Origin: a bacterium
GTDB taxonomy: Bacteria; Hydrothermota; UBA3073; JACQXS01; JAQTXJ01
Reading direction: 5' to 3'
Assembly: GCA_028716385.1 (NCBI GenBank)
Contig: JAQUPX010000002.1
Coordinates: forward strand, 168,756 to 232,755
Length of the DNA stretch: 64,000 bases
A program made the translations under genes and the position numbers. Below the pieces are notes generated by a model, which saw only the letters and a list, made by a program, of their open reading frames with translations, made no database searches and was not told the DNA's origin. This document shows, in pieces, positions 36,009 through 45,235 of this stretch; position 1 is the first letter of the stretch; each line of letters opens with the position of its first letter.

Positions 36009-38633
36009 ATGAAGCCAAACTCTATGCAAAAGTTTCTTTTTACTCTTATCCCTTTAATTATCTCTACCAACCTATTTGCTAACGCCCCGGACACCCTTTG
36101 GACTCGAACTTACGGCGGCACAGGCGAAGAATATGGTTTTGGAATTCAGCAGACCTATGACGGTGGGTACATAATTGCCGGGAGAACGACTTCTTATGGT
36201 GCTGGCTATTACGATGCATGGCTTATAAAGACAGATGGAAATGGTAATAAGAAGTGGAGCAAAACTTTTGGCGGAGTTGATAACGATGGTGGATGGACAG
36301 CCCGACAGACAAAAGATAGTGGGTATATCCTTGTCGGCACTACTTATTCCTACGGAGCAGGTGATGCAGATATATGGTTGATAAAAACGGATACTGCCGG
36401 TGTTTTGAAATGGAGCAAAACTTTTGGTGATACCAGTTTTGAGTATGGTTATTCAGTCCAGCAAACTACAGATGGCGGGTATATTCTTGTCGGGATAACG
36501 GATAACTGCGGCAAACCTGATATATGGCTCATAAAAACGGACGCCAACGGTATTGCTGAATGGGATACGACTTTTGGAGACTTCAATTACGATGAAGAAG
36601 CTTTTACCGTCAAACAAACGGCAGATGGAGGGTATATTATTGCCGGGGTCGTTTATTTAGGTGGCATAGGAGATGCGTTGCTATTAAAAATGGATGCCAA
36701 TGGTCACCAGGAGTGGTTTAAACTTTTGGGCGGGAACGATGATGAGTTCGGGTATTCAGCAGAACAAACAACGGACGGCGGGTATATGCTTGTTGGGACA
36801 ACTGCTTCTATAGGGGCAGGAAGCACGGATGGATGGCTTGTAAAAACTGATGCCAGTGGAAATATAGAATGGAACAAAACTTTTGGTGGCACAAACTGGG
36901 ACGGTTTTGATGGTGGTCAGCAGACTGCAGACGGCGGGTATATTCTTGCAGGCAGAACAGCTTCTTTTGGCGCAGGTGATTATGATGCGTGGCTCGTAAA
37001 AACGGATGAAAAAGGAAATATGACGTGGAAAAAAACTTTTGGTGGTGCCAATTTTGACTGCGGATGGACAGCCCAACAGACATCGGATAGTTTGTATGTA
37101 ATGGTCGGATGGACACAGTCTTTTGGTGCAGGCGGTAAGGATATTCGCCTTATAAAAATGGGACGTCACAAATGGACAATTATGGCGTTTATTAACGGAG
37201 ATAACGATTTGGAAGAATTTGCGATAGGGGATGTAAACGAAATGGAGCGGGGAATTGACAGCACTTCCGATTACAATATAGTAGTAGAATTGGACAGGTG
37301 TCCGGGCAGGGACAACTCTAATGGTGACTGGTTTAACACAAGAAAGTATTGCATAACCCCGGACACGCTATCTGACGATACAATTCGCTCTGAACTGGTT
37401 GAAGATTTAACTGAACAGAATATGGGTAACCCCACAACTCTTATTGATTTTGCGAAATGGGGAATTAAAAATTATCCCGCGGATAATTATATGCTGGTAA
37501 TCTGGAACCATGGGAACGGTTGGTATAAAAAGAAAGGAGAACAGGATATATTTAAGGGGATAAGTTTTGACAGCACGGATAACGATAATTTAGGAGTAGC
37601 GAACAGCGAATACAGGAGCGCCATAGATACTATAAGCAGTTCTCTTGGCAGGAGTATAGATATCCTTGCAAACGATGCCTGCTTAATGGGAATGCACGAA
37701 GTTGCTTATGAAGTAAAAGATTTTGTGGATTATTTTATAGGTTCGGAATATACAATCCCCGGTACTGGCTTCCCTTACAATACAATATGCGATTCACTGA
37801 ACAAAAACAAAAATCTTACACCGGTCCAACTATCACAGGTAATCGTGGATAAATATAAAACTTCCTATGAAAATATAAGAGCTACTACACTTTCTGCAAT
37901 TGCAATGGATGACAGGTTTACACACCTCTCCTACTGTATAGATGAGTTTGCAAAAAGGCTTTTGGAGTTAGGCGGGCGGACAAATCCTATTATGGATAGT
38001 ATCCGTTTGAATACATTGGAATTTATGGGAACTCCTCCTAATCCGGTTGTAAGCGATTCTACAAATATAGACTTATTTGATTTTGCAAGTCAGGTAAGTA
38101 ATAGTTCGTTATCTGCGCCGACCCGGGACTGGGCGGATTCGGTTATGGCTGCAATAAATTCTGCAGTCATAAGAAAAGGGCACACTCACAAAATAACTGA
38201 TTCAAGCATAAATTTTGACAGTGCGCACGGATTGGCAATTTATTATCCTGCGCCTCAAAATGCAATAAACTTAGATTACATACTCTTGAAATTCCCCCAG
38301 CAATATGATAACTGGTTTGCTTTTATAAATGGCAACTTTATTAATCTGGAAGATAGCACAAAAACACCTCTGGTCTTTAGTCTGTTCCCGCCTATCCCCA
38401 ACCCTTTTACAAAAAATACCGTTATTAAATACACAATTCCCGAAACAAAAAAAGTATCTCTGAACTTATACGACCTTACCGGCAGAATGGTAAAACCTCT
38501 GGTAAATCAAGAACAAAACCCCGGTCTATATACCGTCGCCCTAAACTCGCATACCCTGTCTTCAGGTATCTATTTTGTCAAACTACGGGCAGGAACTTAT
38601 ACATCAACCCAAAAACTTATGTTAACGAGGTAA
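36009..38633 (+). CDS. Secreted clostripain-family (C11) cysteine protease with surface repeats and sorting tail
   Basis: About 874 aa from the ATG at 36009 (MQKFLF at 36024 is an alternative; the longer TTG frame reads repeat DNA). Signal peptide, then seven 50-residue GGYI/WLIKTD repeats (about 35-385), then a clostripain domain: MAFINGDNDLEEFA, LVIWNHGNGW with the catalytic His, and ILANDACLMGMHEVAYE with the catalytic Cys, followed by GSEYTIPGTGFPY. It ends in a Por-type tail: IPNPFTKNTVIKYTIPE, LNLYDLTGRMVKPL, SSGIYFVKL. Probably exported and surface-bound. Repeats are paralogous to 11265 and 27064. Confidence 0.9.
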   Translation: MKPNSMQKFLFTLIPLIISTNLFANAPDTLWTRTYGGTGEEYGFGIQQTYDGGYIIAGRTTSYGAGYYDAWLIKTDGNGNKKWSKTFGGVDNDGGWTARQTKDSGYILVGTTYSYGAGDADIWLIKTDTAGVLKWSKTFGDTSFEYGYSVQQTTDGGYILVGITDNCGKPDIWLIKTDANGIAEWDTTFGDFNYDEEAFTVKQTADGGYIIAGVVYLGGIGDALLLKMDANGHQEWFKLLGGNDDEFGYSAEQTTDGGYMLVGTTASIGAGSTDGWLVKTDASGNIEWNKTFGGTNWDGFDGGQQTADGGYILAGRTASFGAGDYDAWLVKTDEKGNMTWKKTFGGANFDCGWTAQQTSDSLYVMVGWTQSFGAGGKDIRLIKMGRHKWTIMAFINGDNDLEEFAIGDVNEMERGIDSTSDYNIVVELDRCPGRDNSNGDWFNTRKYCITPDTLSDDTIRSELVEDLTEQNMGNPTTLIDFAKWGIKNYPADNYMLVIWNHGNGWYKKKGEQDIFKGISFDSTDNDNLGVANSEYRSAIDTISSSLGRSIDILANDACLMGMHEVAYEVKDFVDYFIGSEYTIPGTGFPYNTICDSLNKNKNLTPVQLSQVIVDKYKTSYENIRATTLSAIAMDDRFTHLSYCIDEFAKRLLELGGRTNPIMDSIRLNTLEFMGTPPNPVVSDSTNIDLFDFASQVSNSSLSAPTRDWADSVMAAINSAVIRKGHTHKITDSSINFDSAHGLAIYYPAPQNAINLDYILLKFPQQYDNWFAFINGNFINLEDSTKTPLVFSLFPPIPNPFTKNTVIKYTIPETKKVSLNLYDLTGRMVKPLVNQEQNPGLYTVALNSHTLSSGIYFVKLRAGTYTSTQKLMLTR

Positions 38634-38778
38634 AAAATGTCATCCATAATACTTTTTGAAATTACCCCGCCCTTTAGGACGGGGGGAAACGACCGAACTA
38701 CAAACACCCTTTCGGGCTTTAGCCCAAAACAACTCACAAAGTTTATATTGTTAACGAAAGTTAATATAACGAGGTAAA
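38634..38778. repeat. Bipartite palindromic repeat flanked by a short duplication
   Basis: ACCCCGCCCTTTAGGACGGGG (one base short of full symmetry) near 38664-38684 and CGGGCTTTAGCCC near 38715-38728. A second copy of the same two-part element is at 47567-47645. The flanks repeat GAGGTAAAA..ATGTCATCC (38629- and 38771-), suggesting a duplication made on insertion. Confidence 0.75.
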
Positions 38779-39669
38779 ATGTCATCCCTATCAATTATAT
38801 ATTTTTCAGGCACAGGGAACACCGAAGTCGTTGCGAACCTTCTGTCCCAAAACTTAAGCAAGACATATACGGTTGATGTCTTCAAAGTTGAAGACATTCT
38901 CAAACAAAAATTAAAATACGAATCCGGAAAATACGATATTATCGGAATCGGTTATCCTATTTATGGTTTTAACGCTCCCTTGATTATATACGATTTTGTT
39001 AATTCGTTAAATATATCCGCTAAAAAAAAGGTTTTTCTCTTTTCCACCTGTGCTGCTTCCGCATACATAAATGAGGTTGCTTCTTACTGTTTGAAACGAG
39101 AGTTAACTAAAAAAGGGTATTATGTATTTTATGAAAAACAGTTCTATATAGCGCCTAATTTTGCAATTCAATACAAAGACGACTTTATTAAACAGCTGTA
39201 TAATGCAGCTATCTTAAGAACAAAAGAAATGGCAGAAGACATTAAACTGAATAAAGAAAATGCAAGAAAAGATAATTTTATCCCGAATTTATTCAGGTGG
39301 ATAGTAATTTCTGAAAAATGGTGGTGGTGGGCTCTTGGAAAAGATTTCAGAATCTTGAAATCCTGCAACCTTTGTCAGAAGTGTATCAAATTCTGCCCTC
39401 GCGATAATATATATATAAAGAATAATCATATTAAATTCAAATGGAATTGTATCGCTTGTTACAGGTGTGTGTATAGTTGTCCGAATAAGGCAATTGCAGG
39501 GAGATTATATAACTTTGCAATCTTCAAAAACGGGTATAACATACGGAAAATAATAGAAAACGACCAGCTTAAAGGTAATTATCTTCCCGACAAAATAGAC
39601 AATACTCCCTTAAAAACGTTTGATAAATATCTGTTCCAAACATTCTCCAACTACCTGCACAAAGACTAA
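38779..39669 (+). CDS. EFR1-family flavodoxin/ferredoxin fusion
   Basis: 296 aa. N-terminal flavodoxin domain with FMN-binding FSGTGNTEVVANLL and later GIGYPIYGFNAPLI, FSTCAAS. The C-terminal part has two [4Fe-4S] motifs: CNLCQKCIKFCP and CIACYRCVYSCPNKAI. This domain order is the EFR1 family, soluble electron carriers of anaerobes. The gene starts directly at a duplicated GAGGTAAAATGTCATCC; GAGG serves as the Shine-Dalgarno. Confidence 0.92.
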   Translation: MSSLSIIYFSGTGNTEVVANLLSQNLSKTYTVDVFKVEDILKQKLKYESGKYDIIGIGYPIYGFNAPLIIYDFVNSLNISAKKKVFLFSTCAASAYINEVASYCLKRELTKKGYYVFYEKQFYIAPNFAIQYKDDFIKQLYNAAILRTKEMAEDIKLNKENARKDNFIPNLFRWIVISEKWWWWALGKDFRILKSCNLCQKCIKFCPRDNIYIKNNHIKFKWNCIACYRCVYSCPNKAIAGRLYNFAIFKNGYNIRKIIENDQLKGNYLPDKIDNTPLKTFDKYLFQTFSNYLHKD

Positions 39670-40034
39670 CCTACCGTATTTTCTTTTTTCTTTACTCCCC
39701 TCGTTTGTCATTTCCGCCTGCCTGCCGGAGGCACGGCGAAAGTCGAAGACCCCGCTATGGCGGCGGTCGAAGATCCCATCCGCCTTTGGCGGGACTCAAC
39801 TCACTTACCCTACTTAACTCTCAACTCTTTTTCCCCTTTTCGCCCCTTCCCCGTGTCCCCCCTCTCCCCTCTGGCCTTTCCGTCTTATCCGTCCTATTTT
39901 TTTTCTTTCATTAATAATTCAGCACTTAGCATTTATAATTCTCCACTTTTTCCCCTTGACTTTTCACATTCCCTCTTTAATAATGCTACTTAATGTATAT
40001 TTGATTTTTGATATTTAATTTTTAATATTTCTGT
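39670..40034. repeat. 365-bp gap with GC-rich palindromes and an AT tract
   Basis: GTCATTTCCGCCTGCCTGCCGG then GGCGAAAGTCGAAGACCCCG and a near-repeat ending CCGCCTTTGGCGGGA occupy 39707-39796. TGATTTTTGATATTTAATTT at about 40007 belongs to the ATTTTTGATATTT family. Three open frames across it are spurious. Confidence 0.7.
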
Positions 40035-41570
40035 ATGATGATGTTCGTAATATTATTTATTTTAAGTGTCTCCTCTACCTACGGGAATTGGTCTAAATAC
40101 GGCGGAACACTTGAGAATACTCACTTCCAGCGGATGAAAGGCGCTATGAGTAGCACGCCTGATGTTAAGTGGTCTTATGTGACAGGAGACAATGTTGAAA
40201 GTTTTGGTCCCACAGTAGGTGATGTCGATGGGGATGGAAATGTAGAAGTGGTTGTGGGAAGTACGGACGATACAGTTTACTGTCTTAATGGCTCAACAGG
40301 CACACTTAAATGGAGTTATGCAACGGGAGATGAGGTAGAGTCTTCGCCAGCTATAGGTGATGTAGATGGGGATGGGAAATTAGAAGTAGTTGTGGGAAGT
40401 CTGGGCAATAAAGTTTATTGTCTTAATGGCTCAACAGGCACTCCGGAATGGAGTTATGCAACAGGGAATGAGGTGTGGGCTTCGCCGGCAGTAGCAGATG
40501 TAGATGGGGATGGAAAATTAGAAGTAGTTGTGGGAAGTCTGGACAATAAAGTTTATTGTCTTGATGGCTCAACTGGCATCCCGAAATGGAGTTATGTAAC
40601 AGGAAATCAAGTGTATTCTTCGCCGGCTATAGTAGATGTAGATGGGGATGGGAGTGTAGAAGTGCTTGTGGGCAGTCTTGACACTAAGGTTTATTGTCTT
40701 AATGGCTTAACAGGTACCCCAAAATGGAGCTATGCAATAGGAAGCTCGGTGTTTTCTTCGCCAGCCGTATGTGATGTAGATGGGGATTTGAGTGTAGAAG
40801 TGCTTGTGGGCAGTCTTGACACTAAGGTTTATTGTCTTAATGGCTCAACAGGTATCCCGAAATGGACTTATGCAACAGGGAGTGCGGTGTATTCTTCGCC
40901 GGCAATAGCTGATATAGACGCGGACGGGAGTGTGGAAGTGGTTATTGGAAGTTGGGACAATAAAGTTTATTGTCTTAATGGCTCAACAGGCACCCCGAAA
41001 TGGAGTTATGATGCTCAAAGTGACGTTCTTCGTGGCATATCAATTGCAGATATTGATGGTGACTCTAAAATTGAAGTGCTTGTACCAAACAACACCACTG
41101 ATTCACTTGTTTCCTTAAATGGTGAGGATGGTTCAATCTTGTGGGGAAAGGTATTGGATTATGATGTTCATGACATAACGATTGCTGATATAGACGGTGA
41201 TGAGTGTGTGGAATTAGTGCTTGGAACATATGGGGAGAATAAGGTATGGGTATTGGATGATATGGCAAATGCAACCGGCTGTGGCCCATTGGCTGTGGAA
41301 GAAAAGTCAACAGTGAACAATAAACAGTTACCGGTAACTGCAAAAATAATTAAAGATAACATTTATCTTTCACTTCAAAACTCAGCTTCTGTCAAATTGA
41401 GTTTGTATGATATTACAGGTCGGTTATTAAATGTAATTTTTGACGGTAGTTTATCTTCCGGTAGTTACACATTTACTCCGCCTCAGGCGGACATCAAGCG
41501 CTCCGGCATATACTTCGCAATACTAAAAGCAGCCAATGTTACCTATCCCCTGAAAATAATAAAATTTTAA
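40035..41570 (+). CDS. Secreted FG-GAP/PQQ-like propeller with sorting tail
   Basis: 511 aa. Signal peptide (MMMFVILFILSVSSTYG). About eight 46-residue repeats: DVDGDGxxEVVVGSxDxKVYCLNGSTG then WSYATG..V.SSPA (about 45-410); the DxDxDG loops should bind Ca2+. The repeats are nearly identical also at DNA level. The tail SVKLSLYDITGRLLNV ... GIYFAILKA is Por-like, and TPPQADIKR inside it reads a CCGCCTCAGGCGG palindrome in frame. Start sits at the edge of repeat DNA without a clear Shine-Dalgarno. Confidence 0.88.
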   Translation: MMMFVILFILSVSSTYGNWSKYGGTLENTHFQRMKGAMSSTPDVKWSYVTGDNVESFGPTVGDVDGDGNVEVVVGSTDDTVYCLNGSTGTLKWSYATGDEVESSPAIGDVDGDGKLEVVVGSLGNKVYCLNGSTGTPEWSYATGNEVWASPAVADVDGDGKLEVVVGSLDNKVYCLDGSTGIPKWSYVTGNQVYSSPAIVDVDGDGSVEVLVGSLDTKVYCLNGLTGTPKWSYAIGSSVFSSPAVCDVDGDLSVEVLVGSLDTKVYCLNGSTGIPKWTYATGSAVYSSPAIADIDADGSVEVVIGSWDNKVYCLNGSTGTPKWSYDAQSDVLRGISIADIDGDSKIEVLVPNNTTDSLVSLNGEDGSILWGKVLDYDVHDITIADIDGDECVELVLGTYGENKVWVLDDMANATGCGPLAVEEKSTVNNKQLPVTAKIIKDNIYLSLQNSASVKLSLYDITGRLLNVIFDGSLSSGSYTFTPPQADIKRSGIYFAILKAANVTYPLKIIKF

Positions 41571-41974
41571 TCCTTCCCTCTCTGTGTAGGGACTTGATTC
41601 ATCAAGTCCATTTTGTTGGGTAGGTTGAAGCCCTCGCTTCAACTATCTCTCTATAAGCAAAAAGTTTTTTCTTTCATGCTCTTTGCGTCTTGGCGACTTA
41701 GCGTGAGAAATTATCTATTTTTTTGTTTTTTAATCTCTTTAATTCTCATGCCAGTCCCTGTTAAAACTCTGTTAATCTGTGTCAACCTGTATTAATCTGT
41801 GCTTAGTTGGACTTTGCTATTGTAATAGCTTAGTCCAACTTATCCAGCTCTGCTGGAAATTCTGTGTGCAAAATTTCTGTTATCTGTTGTTTTCAACTCA
41901 AAACTTTTTTAGTTTTCTTTTTTCCGTGCAATTCTGTGTCTATCTGTGGCTAAAATTTCTGTTCTCTGTTATTT
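41571..41974. repeat. 404-bp gap with word array and a TTATCCAGC element
   Basis: GTAGGTTGAAGCCCTCGCTTC (41622-) is a small palindromic type. Plus-strand words TTAATCTGTGTCAACCTGTA, ATTCTGTGTGC and TATCTGTGGCTAAA run over 41765-41960. TTGGACTTTGCTATTGTAAT through to TTATCCAGCTCTGCTGGAAA is at 41807-41859. No gene. Confidence 0.8.
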
Positions 41975-42961
41975 TTAACTTTTCTTCTTAATAGTTATTA
42001 TCTTTATATCGCCATTACTATTTTGTATTTTCAATTCCTTATCAGGTTTTCCTATAACAGCGCTTATTTCTTTCCCGTTATCGCTTTTCGTTACGTTTTT
42101 TAAATCAGTCTTAATGTCCCCTCTGGAAGTGTAAGCGCTAATCCTTAAATTTTTTGTATCACGTATATGTGTTTCTATGTCACCATTGGATAATGCTATT
42201 TCCCCACCCTGCAGGTTTTTTAATACAACTTTTATATCACCGTTTGTTCCTGAAAAATTAATTAAACTGCTGTCAATATCTCCGACTATGTCTCCGTTCG
42301 TATTGGATAAAGAAATTCTGCCTCTTATGTGCGTAAAACCTATATCACCGTTTGTACTTAAAAATTCTGCATCATTGTCTTCAACTTTTGCGCGAATATC
42401 CCCATTTGTAGTTGCAATATTAAGTTTAGATGTTAAATCCGCTTTTACTTCCCCCGATGTAGACATTATTGAAACATCTTTTAACCCTTTCGGAACGGTA
42501 ACAATAAAATCAGTTACAAAGTGAAAATCTATTTTATCTGCTCCAAAAACTTTTGCTAATTCTTCCTGGGATAATACTTTGATGTTTAAGGCACTCTCGC
42601 TTTCTTCATAACTTATAGTTTGAGGATAATTCTCTAAAGAACGGAATTTCTTATTAAAGTTCCCGTAAAAATTTTCTTTGATACTTACTTTGATTTCTTT
42701 TATGTCTTCTTCCTTTACAGTAATATTCCCTTCAGAATTTTGAAGGCCGAATCCAAAAGTTTCCGGATTATCAACCTTAAAAGACTTTTCTAATGAAAGC
42801 GAGTAAAGATGAGGGAATTCCCGTTCTTTAAAATCTGAAAAAAGCTTAAAATCTTTGTTTTTAACGTTTATGTTTATAACTTCACACTGCTCTCTTGCTC
42901 CCATAAGCAAAACTAACGAAATTCCTATCAACGTAAAACTGCAAATACTATGTTTATCCAT
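41975..42961 (-). CDS. DUF4097-type secreted beta-repeat protein
   Basis: 328 aa. Hydrophobic signal (SFTLIGISLVLLMGA) followed by AREQCEV. The second half is a beta-solenoid of short strands repeating TNGDI/SNGDIE/SRGDIK units (about 170-325), typical of DUF4097 putative adhesins. Last gene of the ABC cassette that begins at 48800. The AREQCE motif after the signal recurs in two other cassette proteins. GGAGGGGAG precedes the ATG. Function unknown. Confidence 0.8.
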   Translation of the reverse strand: MDKHSICSFTLIGISLVLLMGAREQCEVININVKNKDFKLFSDFKEREFPHLYSLSLEKSFKVDNPETFGFGLQNSEGNITVKEEDIKEIKVSIKENFYGNFNKKFRSLENYPQTISYEESESALNIKVLSQEELAKVFGADKIDFHFVTDFIVTVPKGLKDVSIMSTSGEVKADLTSKLNIATTNGDIRAKVEDNDAEFLSTNGDIGFTHIRGRISLSNTNGDIVGDIDSSLINFSGTNGDIKVVLKNLQGGEIALSNGDIETHIRDTKNLRISAYTSRGDIKTDLKNVTKSDNGKEISAVIGKPDKELKIQNSNGDIKIITIKKKS

Positions 42962-43231
42962 CTCCCCTCCTTTCTTTTTCTCTAACTTTCAAACATTCTA
43001 TTATTTTACTCTGTGTCCTCTTTTTATTTCTGTTATCCTGTTAATCTTCTTCATCTGTAAAAATCCCTCTTTATCAACTTTTTGCCTGCCCGCCGTTTGT
43101 TTGGAGGGGTAGATACGTTCCATTTTTTTTATTTTAACTCTAGAATTTCTAATCCTGTTTATCTGCGTTCATCTGCGTCCAAAATTTCTCTATTTTCTGT
43201 CCTATGTGCTGTGGTTTCATTCTATTAGGAT
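42962..43231. repeat. 270-bp gap with word array
   Basis: Words CTCTGTGTCC, TTCTGTTATCCTGTTAATC, TTATCTGCGTTCATCTGCG and CCTATGTGCTGTGG on the plus strand (43010-43218); GCCTGCCCGCCGTTTG at 43083 is a fragment of the GCCTGCC family. No gene. Confidence 0.65.
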
Positions 43232-43657
43232 TTATCTTCTCAAAAACCATTTAATTCCACCGCCAATTATCCCGCTTACTCCAATCATAAACCCAAAGTC
43301 ATACCCACGTCCGGTATTATTAATCTCATATATCCGAACATTAGAATTAAACAAACTGATAATATACGTTATAGCAATAATTATCCCATGCCATAACCCT
43401 GCCCAAAAACCCGCAGGTTTTGCCCCCGGTAATTTGTATTGTGAATTTGGTCCTGCTACTGAAAGTCGATTTGTCATTGCTGTCCCTGTTGTCTTTATAT
43501 TATTACTGCCCTGCGCTTTTAAGTTAGAACCTGCCACATAACTCGAATCCTGAGTTTGAGTATTCGTAGTGCTCAACTCACAATATCCTCTGCTCTCCAC
43601 AATCGAAACTAACAACACTCCTGCCAAAACAAAACTCCAAATCCTTTCTCTTCCCAT
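43232..43657 (-). CDS. Small secreted/membrane protein of the ABC cassette
   Basis: 141 aa. Signal (FVLAGVLLVSIVE) followed by SRGYCEL, a Thr/Ser/Asn-rich middle, then PAGFWAGLWHGIIIAITYII as a membrane helix and SNVRIYEINNTGRGYDFGFM with a second hydrophobic stretch. The FWAGLWHG...ISLF...YE pattern looks like a conserved small family, but I cannot name it. GGGAGGGGAG precedes the ATG. Lies between DUF4097 and the permease. Confidence 0.6.
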   Translation of the reverse strand: MGRERIWSFVLAGVLLVSIVESRGYCELSTTNTQTQDSSYVAGSNLKAQGSNNIKTTGTAMTNRLSVAGPNSQYKLPGAKPAGFWAGLWHGIIIAITYIISLFNSNVRIYEINNTGRGYDFGFMIGVSGIIGGGIKWFLRR

Positions 43658-43971
43658 CTCCCCTCCCGTTTTTTAACTTTCAAGTATATGGATAAAACTC
43701 TTTCTGTCCTCTGTGCACTCTCTTTTTTTGTCTCCATTCTGTTATTCTTTTAACCCAAAATTCTCTTTTTTCTCAGTGTCCTCTGTGGTTTTAATTAATT
43801 TTCTATATTCTATGTTTCTTCCCTTTGCGTTCTCTGCGACTCTGCGGTGAAGATTTCTGTTGTCTGTTTTTCATTCCAAAATCCCCACTTCTTTTTTAGT
43901 TTCTTTTAATTTTTATTAATTCCGCAATCTGAAATCCCTGCCTACCGGCAGGCAGGCAAAATCCAAAATTT
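43658..43971. repeat. 314-bp gap with word array and GCCTACCGGCAGGC palindrome
   Basis: Plus-strand words CTCTGTGGTTTTAA, TTCTCTGCGACTCTGCGGTGA (43780-43855) and CCTGCCTACCGGCAGGCAGG at 43938-43957 followed by CAAAATCCAAAATTT. No gene. Confidence 0.7.
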
Positions 43972-44700
43972 CTACCCCTCTTCACACCTCTCAAGCAGTA
44001 AACAATCCCCGATAAAGATTAAAACCGCAAAAATAATAAATGTCACTATCCCCGGGAAAAAATCCCCCGAATTAACCACCTGTACGTCCATTCCCGGCAG
44101 GGATGTCTTAAAAGTTGCTTCAGGTAAGAAACTAAATGCTTTAAACCCAAATGGAAGAATATAACGGAAAAATCCGATAAACAAAACTACTGCAGTAAAA
44201 AAAGCAATAAGCTTTCTAAATCTTATAAAACAATTGGCAGTTATTCGTGGGAATATCTCTATACACATACTCGGAATTCCAATAGATAAATAAATTAACC
44301 ATAATTTTACAACGTCTGCAGGATTAATCCAGACATATGTATGCCACTGCCCCTTTGCAATAAGGTAAACCGTAAAAAATGCAATAAAAGATAAAACCAT
44401 AAAAATAATACTATGCACGGCAAATTTCGCCAAAAGAATATGCCAGCTCCGAACAGGAAGAGAAAATAAAAATTGCGAAGTCTTTAGTTTCCACTCATTC
44501 ACAAGAGAATGACTTGCGCTGAAGATAACCGTAAAAAATATTACAATTATAAAAATCACACTCAAACTAAAACATTGCCATAAATAACGCTTGTAAAATA
44601 ACAAAAACAAAAGTTCCAGAATTACAAACCCCGGTATAACATACATAAACCATGCCTTCTCCTGCTTTAATTCCTTCAAAAATAGAAAATTGAATTTCAT
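43972..44700 (-). CDS. ABC-2-type permease subunit
   Basis: 242 aa, six predicted helices. N-terminus MKFNFLFLKELKQEKAWF is almost the same as that of the permease at 46085, and both have FLFSLPVRxWHILLAKFAV in the first cytoplasmic turn; the two are paralogues. Only one ATPase gene (46825) is present, so the pair probably forms a heterodimeric channel with it. Substrate unknown. AAGGAGGGG precedes the ATG. Confidence 0.8.
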   Translation of the reverse strand: MKFNFLFLKELKQEKAWFMYVIPGFVILELLFLLFYKRYLWQCFSLSVIFIIVIFFTVIFSASHSLVNEWKLKTSQFLFSLPVRSWHILLAKFAVHSIIFMVLSFIAFFTVYLIAKGQWHTYVWINPADVVKLWLIYLSIGIPSMCIEIFPRITANCFIRFRKLIAFFTAVVLFIGFFRYILPFGFKAFSFLPEATFKTSLPGMDVQVVNSGDFFPGIVTFIIFAVLIFIGDCLLLERCEEG

Positions 44701-44756
44701 TTTAACCCCTCCTTATATTATCAACCCGTCTTTGGCCGAATTCTCGACCTTCATTT

Positions 44757-44781
44757 GTCATTCCCGCGGAAGCGGGAATCC
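44757..44781. repeat. GTCATTCCCG...CGGGAATCC palindrome
   Basis: GTCATTCCCGCGGAAGCGGG followed by AATCC between two cassette genes; the same family is at 32741, 34474, 50009 and inside tsaB near 34110. Confidence 0.85.
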
Positions 44782-44824
44782 ATTGTTTCTTGTTATCTTT
44801 TAATATTCCCCCATTTCGACAAGG

Positions 44825-45232
44825 TTATTTCTTTTTTTCTAATCCCTGTAAATTATCGCCTTTAAATCCACCTGTAACAACCCACTGCAAAACAAGAAGG
44901 GAAAAAGGATATACCAGCTTTTTGCTCTCAATGTTTTGTGCCGGTTCAAAATCTAATGTTTGAGTAAAAAAAGTGCTTTTCCCTACTTCTATCTCCTTAT
45001 TAATAGGAATTTCAACTATATGAGTTTTTCTTTCTTTGTCTTTTATCCAGACTGTAATTTTAACATCTTCTGTATTCGTTTCTCCGAAATTGCGTACTTG
45101 CCCGGAAATAATTCGCCCGGTAACATTCATATAATCAACACCGATAACATTACGTTCCTTAAGTGACAGATAATAAATAAGAGCCCCAAATGTGACAAAT
45201 GTTAGAATCGCAATTAAAATAATTTTCTTCAT
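44825..45232 (-). CDS. Membrane-anchored FxLYD-like protein of the ABC cassette
   Basis: 135 aa. N-terminal helix (IILIAILTFVTFGALIYYL), then one extracytoplasmic beta-sandwich: TGRIISGQVRNFGETNTEDV, VTVWIKD-like ITVWIKDKERKT, and GKSTFFTQTLDFEP. This is the general form of FxLYD/DUF3426-type domains. Starts 3 bp after the preceding gene, so it is translationally coupled. Function unknown. Confidence 0.65.
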   Translation of the reverse strand: MKKIILIAILTFVTFGALIYYLSLKERNVIGVDYMNVTGRIISGQVRNFGETNTEDVKITVWIKDKERKTHIVEIPINKEIEVGKSTFFTQTLDFEPAQNIESKKLVYPFSLLVLQWVVTGGFKGDNLQGLEKKK

Positions 45233-45235
45233 CTT

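Noticed and set aside
39620..39993. Three plus-strand frames after the EFR1 gene
   Set aside because: All lie across GC-rich palindromes and poly-pyrimidine sequence; no start signals.
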